This document shows positions 33,886 to 42,292 of a DNA stretch of 56,802 nt, in pieces. The position numbers were made by a program, and so were the translations under genes. The notes beneath the pieces are model-generated. The model saw only the letters and a program-made list of their open reading frames with translations, ran no database searches and was not told the DNA's origin. This DNA is from Prado023 sp039812125 (lineage in GTDB: Bacteria; Actinomycetota; Actinomycetes; S36-B12; CAIYMF01): positions 1 to 56,802 of the forward strand of contig JBDHZV010000005.1 in assembly GCA_039812125.1 (NCBI GenBank), read 5' to 3'. Each line of letters opens with the position of its first letter. The stretch's first letter is position 1.

Positions 33886-35217
33886 GTGCGCCGACGGATC
33901 CTGCTGACGCTGCTGGCGTCGACGTCCATCGTCCTCGTGGCCTTCCTGGTCCCGCTCATGGTGATCGTCGGCGACCTCGCGGTCGACCGCGCGCAGCGCC
34001 AGGTCGTCCTGGAGATCCAGCCGCTGGTCTCGCGGATCCCGGTGACCGAGCCCGACAAGCTCGACGAGCTCGTCGCGACGTTCGCGCAGGAGTCCGGCCG
34101 GCGCACCAGCGTCCACCTCGCCGACGGTCAGGTGGTCGGGGCCGATCAGCCCTCCGACGCAGCGGTGCAGCTGGCTCGCGAGCGCGGGGCGTTCTTCACG
34201 GAGGTGCCGGGGGGCCGGGACCTGCTCATCCCGCTGTACACCTCGCAGGGTGAGGCCGTGCTCCGGGTGTTCGTCGGCGAGGACGAGCTCACGGCGGCCG
34301 TGACCCGCTCGCGGGTGGTGCTCGTCCTGCTCGGCGGGTTCCTGCTCGCCCTGTCCGTCGGGCTGGGGCTGCTGCTGTCCCGGGCCTTCCTGCGCCCCAC
34401 CAGCGAGCTCAGTCGCACGGCCGAGGAACTGGCAGCGGGCAACCTGGACGCCCGGGTGCCGCCGACGGAGATCGCCGAGCTGGACAATGCGGGCCGGGCC
34501 CTGAACCGCCTGGCCAGCCGCGTGGTGGAGCTGCTGTCCCTGGAGCGCGAGCAGGTCGCAGACCTGGCGCACCGGCTGCGCACGCCCGTGGCGGCACTGC
34601 GCCTGGACGCCGAGTCGCTGCCGGAGGACGAGCAGGCCGACCGGCTGCGCACGGATGTCGAGCGCCTCGAGCGGATGGTGGACGAGGTCATCCGGGAGGC
34701 CCGCCGCCCGTTGCGCGAGGGGGTCGCGGCCCGCGCCGACCTGGGCCGGGTGGCGCGGGACCGCACCGCGTTCTGGGCGGTCCTGGCCGAGGACCAGCAG
34801 CGCCCGCTGGGCATCGACATGCCCGTGGAGCCCCTGCTGGTGGCGGTCGACGCCCGGGACCTCGGCGACGCCCTCGACGCCCTGATCGGCAACGTGTTCT
34901 CGCACACCGACGAGGGCGTCGGATTCCGGGTGTCCGGCGGGCGCGGGTCCGCGGGGACCGCATGGCTCGAGGTCGCCGACGACGGTCCCGGCTTCCCGGG
35001 GCTCGAGGTCCTCGAGCGTGGGCAGTCGGTGTCCGGGTCGACCGGCCTGGGCCTGGACATCGCCCGGCGGATGGCCGAGCGCTCGGGCGGCTGGATCGAG
35101 CTGGGGGCATCGGCCCTCGGCGGGGCACGGGTGCGCCTCGTGCTCGGGATGGCTCCCCCGGCCACGACGCCGCCCAGCCGGCGAGGCCGGGCATCGGGCA
35201 CCGATCCGCGCCGCTGA
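33886..35217 (+). CDS. Sensor histidine kinase (HAMP, HisKA, ATPase)
   Basis: A 443-residue membrane kinase. Helix one (about 5-28) and helix two (about 143-166) flank an extracytoplasmic sensor of about 115 residues with no recognised ligand domain. HAMP follows (about 166-218). The H-box reads D-L-A-H-R-L-R-T-P, phospho-acceptor His229, with Arg replacing the usual Glu after His. The ATPase domain has N (L-I-G-N-V-F-S-H), D-D-G-P-G-F and G-S-T-G-L-G-L-D-I-A. The GTG at 33886 is preceded by GGAG; a CTG nine bases earlier is a less likely start. It pairs with the response regulator. Confidence 0.92.
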   Translation: MRRRILLTLLASTSIVLVAFLVPLMVIVGDLAVDRAQRQVVLEIQPLVSRIPVTEPDKLDELVATFAQESGRRTSVHLADGQVVGADQPSDAAVQLARERGAFFTEVPGGRDLLIPLYTSQGEAVLRVFVGEDELTAAVTRSRVVLVLLGGFLLALSVGLGLLLSRAFLRPTSELSRTAEELAAGNLDARVPPTEIAELDNAGRALNRLASRVVELLSLEREQVADLAHRLRTPVAALRLDAESLPEDEQADRLRTDVERLERMVDEVIREARRPLREGVAARADLGRVARDRTAFWAVLAEDQQRPLGIDMPVEPLLVAVDARDLGDALDALIGNVFSHTDEGVGFRVSGGRGSAGTAWLEVADDGPGFPGLEVLERGQSVSGSTGLGLDIARRMAERSGGWIELGASALGGARVRLVLGMAPPATTPPSRRGRASGTDPRR

Positions 35218-35236
35218 CCGGGCGGAACCCCGTCGC

Positions 35237-36166
35237 TCAGGCGAGGAACGGATCGATCGCGACGGCCAGGAACAGCAGGGACAGGTACGAGATGGACCCG
35301 TGGAACAGCCGCATCGCACCGACCTCGGCCGCGCCCCCGCGCACCCGCGACCTCAGCCGGTAGGCCTCGACCAGGAACGCCGCACCCAGCGCGAGTGCGC
35401 TGGCGGTGTAGAGCAGTCCCATCGGGGCCACCGGGGTGAGCAGCAGCGACGTGGCGACCATCGCCCACGAGTAGGCAACGATCGCGTCGGCGACGTGCCG
35501 GGTGTCGCGCACGGCGGGCAGCATGGGGACCCGGGCGGCCCGGTAGTCGGCGGAGAAGCGAAGGGCCAGGGGCCAGTAGTGCGGCGGTGTCCAGAAGAAG
35601 ACGACCCCGAAGAGCACGAAGGGGGTCCAGGCCAGGGATCCGGTGACCGCCGACCACCCGATGAGCACCGGGAAGCATCCAGCGGCGCCGCCCCAGACGA
35701 TGTTCTGCGCAGTCCGGCGCTTGAGCAGCATCGTGTAGACGAACACGTAGAAGCCGATGGCGAGGGCAGCCAGCGCGGCCGAGAGCAGGTTCACGGTGGC
35801 GGCCAGCAGCACCACCGAGAGCACCGACAGGACGATGCCGAACGTCAGGGCGCGCCGTGGCGAGATCTGACCGGTGACCACAGGGCGCTGGCGGGTGCGG
35901 ACCATGACCGCGTCTATGTCCCGGTCGTACACCTGGTTGATCACATTGGCCCCCGCGGCTGCCAGCGCACCCCCGAGGAGGGTCAGCAGCGTGGTGGCCA
36001 GGGGCGGGAACCCCCCCGCAGCGAGGAACATCACCGGGACCGTGGTGACCAGGAGCAGTTCGATGACCCGCGGCTTCGTCAGGGCAACGTAGGATCTCCA
36101 CCTGGGACCGCGCCCCCCGGGCACGCCTGGCTCCGCGCCGAGGCGGCCCGACTCGATTGCGGTCAC
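35237..36166 (-). CDS. ctaB: Haem O synthase (protohaem IX farnesyltransferase)
   Basis: Adds a farnesyl tail to haem B to give haem O, the substrate of CtaA. The 309-residue membrane protein has about eight or nine helices and the prenyltransferase aspartates in N-V-I-N-Q-V-Y-D-R-D-I-D (about 74-85), plus the second motif D-Y-R-A-A-R-V-P-M-L-P. L-T-K-P-R-V at the N-terminus is typical. The GTG is 6 nt after TACGAT, so the mRNA is likely leaderless. It is divergent from tkt and convergent with the kinase gene. Confidence 0.96.
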   Translation of the reverse strand: MTAIESGRLGAEPGVPGGRGPRWRSYVALTKPRVIELLLVTTVPVMFLAAGGFPPLATTLLTLLGGALAAAGANVINQVYDRDIDAVMVRTRQRPVVTGQISPRRALTFGIVLSVLSVVLLAATVNLLSAALAALAIGFYVFVYTMLLKRRTAQNIVWGGAAGCFPVLIGWSAVTGSLAWTPFVLFGVVFFWTPPHYWPLALRFSADYRAARVPMLPAVRDTRHVADAIVAYSWAMVATSLLLTPVAPMGLLYTASALALGAAFLVEAYRLRSRVRGGAAEVGAMRLFHGSISYLSLLFLAVAIDPFLA

Positions 36167-36172
36167 CGGACC

Positions 36173-36178
36173 ATCGTA
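36173..36178 (-). promoter_or_regulatory. -10 box TACGAT, leaderless promoter of ctaB
   Basis: TACGAT on the minus strand ends 6 nt before the GTG at 36166, with no ribosome-binding sequence. Confidence 0.55.
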
Positions 36179-36242
36179 GCGGCGACCGGCGGAGCCTCGG
36201 GTGCGCGCGAACGGCACGACCGACCGACGAGCAGGAGATCGG

Positions 36243-38327
36243 ATGAACGACCTCGAGTGGAGCGAGCTGGACGACCTGGCTGTGACGACGGCCCGGGTGC
36301 TGGCCGCGGATGCGGTCCAGAAGGCGGGCAACGGGCACCCCGGGACCGCGATGGCCCTGGCCCCAGCGGCGTACCTGCTGTTCCAGCGGTTCCTGCGCCA
36401 TGACCCGCACGACCCCACCTGGCTCGGCCGGGACCGGTTCGTGCTCTCGTGCGGACATGCCAGCCTGACGCTCTACGTGCAGCTGTACCTGTCGGGGTAC
36501 CCGATCACGCTGGAGGACCTCAAGGTGTTCCGGACCCTCGGCGCCCTGACGCCGGGGCACCCGGAGCACAACCCGGCGCGCGGCATCGAGATGACCACCG
36601 GACCGCTGGGCCAGGGCATCTCCTCGGCAGTGGGCATGTCCATGGCGGCCCGGTACACCCGTGGCCTGCTCGACCCGGACACCCCCGACGGCGAGGGCCT
36701 GTTCGACCACACCATCTGGGTGCTGGCCTCGGACGGCGACATCCAGGAGGGCATCTCCGCGGAGGCAGCCAGCCTCGCCGGGACCCAGCGACTGGGCGAC
36801 CTGGTGGTCATCTGGGACGACAACCGGATCTCCATCGAGGGCGACACGTCGGTGGCGTTCACCGAGGACGTGGCCGCCCGGTACCGGGCCTGCGGGTGGC
36901 ACGTGCAGCACGTGGGCCTGGCCCCGAACGGCGACATCGACGTCGCCGGGCTGGCCCGGGCACTGGCGACGGCGCGGGACGAGCGCTCCCGGCCCTCGCT
37001 GATCCAGCTCCGGTCGATCATCGCCTGGCCGGCTCCCACGCTGCAGAACACCGGCAAGTCACACGGGGCCGCGCTGGGTGCCGCCGAGGTCGCCGCGACC
37101 AAGACGGTGCTCGGCTGGGACCCGGAGCAGAGCTTCGTCGTCCCGCAGCCGGCACTGGCCCGGGCCCGCGAGGTCGGGGGTCGCGGTGCCGCCCTGCGGG
37201 CCCAGTGGGAGCAGCGCTACCAGGCCTGGCGCGCCGAGGACCCGCAGCGCGCGGCCCTGCTGGACCGCCTGCGCGCCCGGCGCCTGCCCGAGGGCTGGTC
37301 GGACACGCTGCCCGCCTGGGAGCCCGGGCTCAAGGTCGCCACCCGCAAGGCCTCCGAGAAGGTCATCAACAGCCTCGCAGCCCTGCTGCCCGAGCTGTGG
37401 GGCGGCTCGGCGGACCTCGGCGAGTCCAACGGCACGAACATCGCCGGCGCTGACTCGTTCCTGCCAGCCACGTCGACGGTCCCCGGGTCCTCCCCCTACG
37501 GCCGGACCATCCACTTCGGCGTTCGCGAGCACGCGATGGGCGCGATCCTCAACGGCATCGGGATGCACGGCCTCACCCGGGCCTACGGCGGGACCTTCCT
37601 GGTGTTCAGCGACTACATGCGCCCCTCGGTGCGGCTGGCCGCCCTGATGACCCTGCCGACGATCTACGTGTGGACCCACGACTCCATCGGGGTCGGCGAG
37701 GACGGCCCCACCCACCAGCCCATCGAGCACCTGTGGGCATTGCGCGCCATCCCGGAGCTGGCAGTCGCCCGCCCGGCGGACGCGAACGAGACGGTTGCGG
37801 TGTGGGCGGGAGCCCTGGAGCACCCGGGCCCCACGGGGCTGATCCTGACCCGTCAGGATGTCCCCACGCTGGATCGCTCCGAGGGCCAGCCGGCCAGCAT
37901 GGCCCTCAAGGGCGCCTACGTGATCGCCGAGGCCGAGGGCGGGACGCCTGAGCTGCTGCTGATGGCAACCGGATCCGAGGTCCACGTGGCGCTGGCCGCC
38001 CGGCAGGTCCTCCAGGCAGAGGGGATCCCCACCCGGGTCGTGTCGATGCCGTGCCTGGAGTGGTTCGCCTCCCAGCCCGCCGAGTACCGCGACAGCGTGC
38101 TGCCACCCTCGGTGCGGGCACGGGTGAGCGTGGAGGCCGGCGTCGACCAGGGGTGGTACCGCTACGTCGGGGACCAGGGCGCGTGCGTGTCCCTGGACTT
38201 CTTCGGGGCCTCGGCCGCCGGGGACATCCTCTTCGAGCAGCTCGGCTTCACTGCCGAGAACGTGTGCGAGGTGGCCCGGGGGGTCCACGCCCGGGCGCAG
38301 GGACCCGTGAGCGTCGGCCGCGGCTGA
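36243..38327 (+). CDS. tkt: Transketolase
   Basis: Thiamine-diphosphate enzyme that moves two-carbon units in the non-oxidative pentose phosphate pathway. The 694 residues show G-N-G-H-P-G near residue 28, the cofactor motif G-D-G-D-I-Q-E-G with W-D-D-N-R-I (about 160-195), the catalytic-Glu stretch F-G-V-R-E-H-A-M-G (about 420) and the sugar-binding H-D-S-I-G-V-G-E-D-G-P-T-H-Q-P. The ATG follows an AGGAG site. In most actinomycetes tal, zwf, opcA and pgl follow; here a terminator and rbpA do. Confidence 0.97.
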   Translation: MNDLEWSELDDLAVTTARVLAADAVQKAGNGHPGTAMALAPAAYLLFQRFLRHDPHDPTWLGRDRFVLSCGHASLTLYVQLYLSGYPITLEDLKVFRTLGALTPGHPEHNPARGIEMTTGPLGQGISSAVGMSMAARYTRGLLDPDTPDGEGLFDHTIWVLASDGDIQEGISAEAASLAGTQRLGDLVVIWDDNRISIEGDTSVAFTEDVAARYRACGWHVQHVGLAPNGDIDVAGLARALATARDERSRPSLIQLRSIIAWPAPTLQNTGKSHGAALGAAEVAATKTVLGWDPEQSFVVPQPALARAREVGGRGAALRAQWEQRYQAWRAEDPQRAALLDRLRARRLPEGWSDTLPAWEPGLKVATRKASEKVINSLAALLPELWGGSADLGESNGTNIAGADSFLPATSTVPGSSPYGRTIHFGVREHAMGAILNGIGMHGLTRAYGGTFLVFSDYMRPSVRLAALMTLPTIYVWTHDSIGVGEDGPTHQPIEHLWALRAIPELAVARPADANETVAVWAGALEHPGPTGLILTRQDVPTLDRSEGQPASMALKGAYVIAEAEGGTPELLLMATGSEVHVALAARQVLQAEGIPTRVVSMPCLEWFASQPAEYRDSVLPPSVRARVSVEAGVDQGWYRYVGDQGACVSLDFFGASAAGDILFEQLGFTAENVCEVARGVHARAQGPVSVGRG

Positions 38328-38356
38328 CGCCACAGGCGCCTCCCCCGACCACGATC

Positions 38357-38396
38357 AAGGGCCGGTCGCCTGCCGTTCGGCAGGCGACCGGCCCTT
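38357..38396. terminator. 18-bp perfect hairpin terminator after tkt
   Basis: Arms 38357-38374 and 38379-38396 are perfect complements with a 4-nt GTTC loop. It ends both tkt (plus) and the rbpA-containing transcript (minus), and the arms begin with AA and end in TT. Confidence 0.88.
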
Positions 38397-38455
38397 CGTG
38401 ACGACCCCGGTCGAGGCTGCGCGTCGCAGAGTCCGCGCGTCTCGAGGGCTGCGCG

Positions 38456-38791
38456 TCAGGCCCCGCCCTTGAGCCGCTGCAGTGCCTCGGCAAGGATCGC
38501 ATCGCCGTCGAGGTCGGAGCGACGCTCCTTCACGTAGGCCAGGTGGGTCTTGTACGGCTCGACCTTGGCCGGGGTCGGGGGGTTCTCGGGGTCCAGCCCC
38601 GCCGGGTAGCCGCAGGTCGGGCAGTCCCAGATCTCCGGGATCGCCGCGTCGTCGGCGAAGCTGGGCGAGGTCTCGTGCCCGCGGGCGCAGTAGAAGCTCA
38701 CCCGCCGGCGGGGAGCCGCGTCGCCCCGCTCCGCCTCGCCCATGGGCCCGGAGCCCACACGGCTCCCGCGGATCGCATTGCCACCAGCCAC
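38456..38791 (-). CDS. rbpA: RNA polymerase-binding protein RbpA
   Basis: Actinobacterial transcription activator that binds RNA polymerase and the principal sigma factor and stabilises open complexes. The 111-residue protein has the M-A-G-G-N-A-I-R-G-S-R-V-G core-interacting tail, the basic linker (R-R-R, 28-30) and a zinc-site region with Cys35, His39, Cys57 and Cys60. The C-terminal sigma-interaction helix ends it. The start is GTG at 38791 with GGAGG upstream. It follows secG on the minus strand. Confidence 0.96.
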   Translation of the reverse strand: MAGGNAIRGSRVGSGPMGEAERGDAAPRRRVSFYCARGHETSPSFADDAAIPEIWDCPTCGYPAGLDPENPPTPAKVEPYKTHLAYVKERRSDLDGDAILAEALQRLKGGA

Positions 38792-38830
38792 ATCAGCCTC
38801 CGTACGCCGTTCGCGATGTCAGACCGACTG

Positions 38831-38836
38831 ACCCTA
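38831..38836 (-). promoter_or_regulatory. -10 box TAGGGT of rbpA, starting at the secG stop codon
   Basis: On the minus strand TAGGGT begins with the TAG stop codon of secG and lies 39 nt upstream of the rbpA GTG. It would give rbpA its own transcript in addition to read-through from secG. Confidence 0.4.
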
Positions 38837-39058
38837 CAGGGCCAGTCCGAGTGCCACGATCGTCGCCACCCAGATGAGCAGCAGCGCGATCGTGATCCGG
38901 TCGAGGTTCCGCTCGGCCACCGAGCTGCCACCGAGCGAGGAGCTGACACCGCCCCCGAAGAGGTCCGACAGCCCGCCGCCCTTGCCCTTGTGCAGCAGCA
39001 CCAGGACGATGACGAGCAGGTTCAGCAGGACGAGCAGGATCTCGAGCGCCAGGATCAC
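38834..39058 (-). CDS. secG: Preprotein translocase subunit SecG
   Basis: Small membrane subunit of the SecYEG channel. The 74 residues hold two helices (about 2-22 and 52-73) joined by a Gly/Lys/Ser-rich loop containing G-K-G-G-G-L-S-D-L-F-G-G, a family hallmark. The GTG at 39058 has AAGGGG upstream. It lies after tpiA in the glycolytic block, the usual actinobacterial position. Confidence 0.95.
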   Translation of the reverse strand: MILALEILLVLLNLLVIVLVLLHKGKGGGLSDLFGGGVSSSLGGSSVAERNLDRITIALLLIWVATIVALGLAL

Positions 39059-39087
39059 GAAACGGCCCCTTCGGTGTCAGTGCGCTC

Positions 39088-39093
39088 AGGATA
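39088..39093 (-). promoter_or_regulatory. -10 box TATCCT of secG
   Basis: TATCCT on the minus strand lies 29 nt upstream of the secG GTG, downstream (on that strand) of the tpiA terminator, so secG and rbpA form a separate unit. Confidence 0.5.
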
Positions 39094-39175
39094 CGCGTCG
39101 GGCCGCGCCGAGCCCACCTGCCATCCCGGGGTCGTCCGATCGCCCGGACCCGGTCCGGCTCCGCCCGGCGAGCAG

Positions 39176-39216
39176 GGTCCGGCCCCGCCCCGGCGAGCAT
39201 GGGGCGGGGCCGGACC
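39176..39216 (-). terminator. 16-bp perfect hairpin after tpiA
   Basis: Arms 39176-39191 and 39201-39216 pair perfectly around a 9-nt loop, 7 bp past the tpiA stop. It probably separates pgk-tpiA from secG-rbpA. Confidence 0.82.
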
Positions 39217-39223
39217 GGATGGC

Positions 39224-39997
39224 TCAGGCGAGCCGGTACTTGCAGATCGCGACGAACTCGTCGGCGTCCAGCGAGGCACCACCGATCAGGGCACCGTCGA
39301 CGTCGGCCCCAGCCATGATCTCCGCGGCGTTGGCGGCCTTGACCGAGCCGCCGTACTGGATGCGGATGCCGTCGGCGATCTCCTGCGAGTAGAGCTCGGC
39401 CAGGCGCCCGCGGATGGCCGCGCACATGTCCTGGGCGTCCTGGGCGGTGGCGGTGAGGCCGGTGCCGATCGCCCACACGGGCTCGTAGGCGATGACGATG
39501 GAGGCGGCCTGCTCAGCCGGGATGTCCGCCATGCCGCCGTCGAGCTGGCCCAGGGTCACCTCGACGTGCGTGCCGGCCTCGCGCTCCTCCTTGACCTCAC
39601 CGATGCACAGGATCGGCACCAGGCCGTGGCGGTAGGCCGCCTTGACCTTGGAGTTCACGACGGCATCGTCCTCGGCGTGGTACTGCCGACGCTCCGAGTG
39701 CCCGACGACCGCGTAGCTGCAGCCGAGCTTGCTCAGCATCACGCCGGAGATCTCGCCGGTGAAGGCGCCCTTGTCCTTGGCCGAGATGTCCTGGCTGCCG
39801 TAGACGACCTTGAGGTTGTCGGCGTCGACCAGGGTCTGAACCGAGCGGATGTCGGTGAACGGGACCATCACGCCGACCTCGACCGCATCGAAGTCCTCGT
39901 CCGACAACGCGAACGCGATCTTCTGGACGTGAGCGATGGCCTCGAGGTGGTCGAGGTTCATCTTCCAGTTGCCTGCCATGAACGGCTTGCGTGCCAT
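39224..39997 (-). CDS. tpiA: Triose-phosphate isomerase
   Basis: Interconverts dihydroxyacetone phosphate and glyceraldehyde 3-phosphate. The 257-residue barrel has the phosphate-binding Lys12 (G-N-W-K-M-N), catalytic His100 (V-V-G-H-S-E-R-R) and Glu172 (A-Y-E-P-V-W-A-I-G-T-G). The mobile-loop tail and the Y-G-G-S-V phosphate site are intact. The ATG is 3 bp after the pgk stop, so the two are cotranscribed. Confidence 0.97.
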   Translation of the reverse strand: MARKPFMAGNWKMNLDHLEAIAHVQKIAFALSDEDFDAVEVGVMVPFTDIRSVQTLVDADNLKVVYGSQDISAKDKGAFTGEISGVMLSKLGCSYAVVGHSERRQYHAEDDAVVNSKVKAAYRHGLVPILCIGEVKEEREAGTHVEVTLGQLDGGMADIPAEQAASIVIAYEPVWAIGTGLTATAQDAQDMCAAIRGRLAELYSQEIADGIRIQYGGSVKAANAAEIMAGADVDGALIGGASLDADEFVAICKYRLA

Positions 39998-40000
39998 GTG

Positions 40001-41209
40001 TCAGCCCTCCAGGACTGCGAGACCGGGCAGGACCTTGCCCTCGAGCAGCTCGAGGGAGGCACCACCGCCGGTGGAGATGTGGGAGAAGCCGTCCTCCAGC
40101 CCGAGCTGGCGGACGGCAGCAGCGGAGTCGCCACCGCCGATGACCGAGAACGCATCCGACGCCGCGATCGCCTTCGCGACCTCGAGGGTGCCGGTGGCGA
40201 ACTCGGGAACCTCGAACACGCCCATCGGGCCGTTCCAGACCACGGTGCGCGCGTCGGCGACCTTGGCCTTGAACAGCTCGATCGTCTCAGGGCCGATGTC
40301 CAGGCCCATCCAGCCGTCCGGGATCTCCCGGCTGGCCACGACCTTGCGCTCCGGCGTGGGGTTGTCCTTGGTCGGGAACGAGTCGGCCACCATCGTGTCG
40401 ACCGGGATGAGCAGCTCGATGCCCTTGGCCTCAGCCTTGGCGATGTAGCCCTTCACGGTCTCGATCTGGTCGGCCTCGAGCAGCGAGGTGCCCACGGTGT
40501 GGCCGTGCGCGGCCAGGAACGTGTAGGCCATCCCGCCGCCGATGAGCAGCCGGTCGACGCTGTCGATGAGGTTGTTGATCACGCCGAGCTTGTCGGAGAC
40601 CTTCGAGCCGCCGAGGATGACGACGTAGGGGCGATCCGGGTCGGCCAGCACCTTGGCGAACGAGTTGACCTCCTTCTCGACCAGCAGGCCCGCGGCGTTG
40701 GGCAGCAGCTCGGCGACATCGGTCACCGACGCCTGCTTGCGGTGCACGACGCCGAAGCCGTCGGAGACGTACACATCAGCCAGGGAGGCGAGCTCGGCAG
40801 CCAGCTCCTTGCGCTGGGCGGCGTCCTTGCTGGCCTCACGCGGATCGAAGCGGACGTTCTCGAGCAGCGCCACCTGGCCGGGCTCGAGCGCCGCCACGGT
40901 GGCCCTGGCCGAGTCGCCGGTCACGTCGGAGGCGAGCGCGACGTCCGCTCCCAGCAGCTCCGACAGCCGCGCGCGCACCGGGGCCAGGGACCCGGACGCC
41001 TCGAACCCGACGCCCTTGGGCCGACCGAGGTGGGCCACGATGACCACCTTGGCGCCGGCCGCGGTGAGGGCCTTGATCGTGGGAAGTGCGGCCACGATCC
41101 GGCCGTCGTCGGTGATGACGCCGGAGCCGTCCTTGGCGAGCGGGACGTTGAAGTCCGCCCTCAGCAGCACGGTCTTTCCAGCGACATCGAGATCACTGAT
41201 CTTCTTCAC
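40001..41209 (-). CDS. pgk: Phosphoglycerate kinase
   Basis: Makes ATP from 1,3-bisphosphoglycerate. The 402-residue two-domain enzyme has R-A-D-F-N-V-P-L (substrate), A-H-L-G-R-P-K-G, the hinge D-V-Y-V-S-D-G-F-G and the nucleotide-site G-G-G-D-S-A-A-A. I chose the GTG at 41209 because GGGAGT precedes it and the protein then begins with the conserved K-K-I-S-D-L-D; a longer form is possible. The gap gene that normally sits upstream is absent; whiA is next. Confidence 0.96.
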   Translation of the reverse strand: MKKISDLDVAGKTVLLRADFNVPLAKDGSGVITDDGRIVAALPTIKALTAAGAKVVIVAHLGRPKGVGFEASGSLAPVRARLSELLGADVALASDVTGDSARATVAALEPGQVALLENVRFDPREASKDAAQRKELAAELASLADVYVSDGFGVVHRKQASVTDVAELLPNAAGLLVEKEVNSFAKVLADPDRPYVVILGGSKVSDKLGVINNLIDSVDRLLIGGGMAYTFLAAHGHTVGTSLLEADQIETVKGYIAKAEAKGIELLIPVDTMVADSFPTKDNPTPERKVVASREIPDGWMGLDIGPETIELFKAKVADARTVVWNGPMGVFEVPEFATGTLEVAKAIAASDAFSVIGGGDSAAAVRQLGLEDGFSHISTGGGASLELLEGKVLPGLAVLEG

Positions 41210-41252
41210 AGGGGACTCCCTTTGTGGGTGAACGAGCACCTTGCAAGCCCCG

Positions 41253-41258
41253 AGCCTA
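41253..41258 (-). promoter_or_regulatory. -10 box TAGGCT of pgk-tpiA
   Basis: TAGGCT on the minus strand is 43 nt upstream of the pgk GTG in the 114-bp whiA-pgk gap, and gives pgk-tpiA its own promoter. Confidence 0.45.
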
Positions 41259-41323
41259 TTGAGGCACCCGGTCCGTCGCTTGCTGGGGGCCGACCACCGG
41301 ACCGGGCCTGGGCGTGCGCTCCC

Positions 41324-42292
41324 TCACTGCTGGGGCAGGCCGTCCTCGGTGTTGGGGATGCCCAGCTCGGCAGCGCGCTTGTCGGCCAGCGCCAGCAGCC
41401 GCCGGATCCGCCCGGCGATGGCATCCTTGGTCATCGGCGGGTCCGCGAGACCGCCGAGCTCCTCCAGGCTGGCCTGCTTGTGCTCCAGGCGCAGCCGGCC
41501 GGCGGCCGCGAGGTGGTCCGGCACGGTGTCGCCGAGGATCTCCAGAGCCCGCTCCACCCTCGCCCCGGCCGCGACCGCGGCCCGCGCCGAGCGCCGCAGG
41601 TTCGCGTCGTCGAAGTTGGCCAGGCGGTTCGCGGTGGCGCGGACCTCGCGGCGCATCCGCCGCTCCTCCCACGCCAGGACGGACTCGTGGGCCCCCATGC
41701 GGGTCAGCATCGCGCTGATGGCATCGCCGTCGCGGATCACGACCCGGTCGATGCCGCGGACCTCCCGCGCCTTCGAGGCGATGCCCAGCCGGCGCGCGGC
41801 GCCCACCAGCGCCAGCGCGGCCTCCGGGCCGGGGCAGGACACCTCCAGTGCAGCGGAACGGCCCGGCTCCGTCAGCGAGCCGTGGGCCAGGAAGGCGCCC
41901 CGCCACGCGGACTCGGCGTCGCACACAGCCCCGCTCACGATCACGGCCGGCAGTCCCCGGACCGGTCGGCCCGACGGGTCGAGCAGGCCCGCCTGCTTGG
42001 CCAGCCGCTGGCCGTCCTTGGCCACGGTGACGACATAGCGGTTGCCCCGACGGATCCCCGACGGCTGCACGACGGACATCGTGCTGGGGTGGCCGAAGAC
42101 GTCCATGACCGCCGCCTTGGTGCGCCGCGCCGCGGCCCCGGTGTCGAGCTCGGCCTCGACGACGACCCGACCCCCCACGATGTGCAGGCCCCCCGCGAAC
42201 CTCAGCAGGGTGGAGACCTCCGCCTTGCGACAGCACGTCTTCGTGATCGGCAGCCGACTGAGCTCGTCCTTCACACCTGCCGTCATCGCCAT
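41324..42292 (-). CDS. whiA: Sporulation/division regulator WhiA
   Basis: DNA-binding regulator of division genes that is nearly universal in Gram-positive bacteria. The 322-residue protein has the LAGLIDADG-like N-terminal domain (C-R-K-A-E-V-S-T-L-L-R-F-A-G-G-L and A-W-R-G-A-F-L-A-H-G-S-L) and a C-terminal helix-turn-helix (T-K-D-A-I-A-G-R-I-R-R-L-L). The family usually starts M-A-M-T; the second ATG at 42286 forms ATGA with the yvcK stop and may be the coupled start. It is the last gene of the uvrC-rapZ-yvcK-whiA unit. Confidence 0.96.
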   Translation of the reverse strand: MAMTAGVKDELSRLPITKTCCRKAEVSTLLRFAGGLHIVGGRVVVEAELDTGAAARRTKAAVMDVFGHPSTMSVVQPSGIRRGNRYVVTVAKDGQRLAKQAGLLDPSGRPVRGLPAVIVSGAVCDAESAWRGAFLAHGSLTEPGRSAALEVSCPGPEAALALVGAARRLGIASKAREVRGIDRVVIRDGDAISAMLTRMGAHESVLAWEERRMRREVRATANRLANFDDANLRRSARAAVAAGARVERALEILGDTVPDHLAAAGRLRLEHKQASLEELGGLADPPMTKDAIAGRIRRLLALADKRAAELGIPNTEDGLPQQ

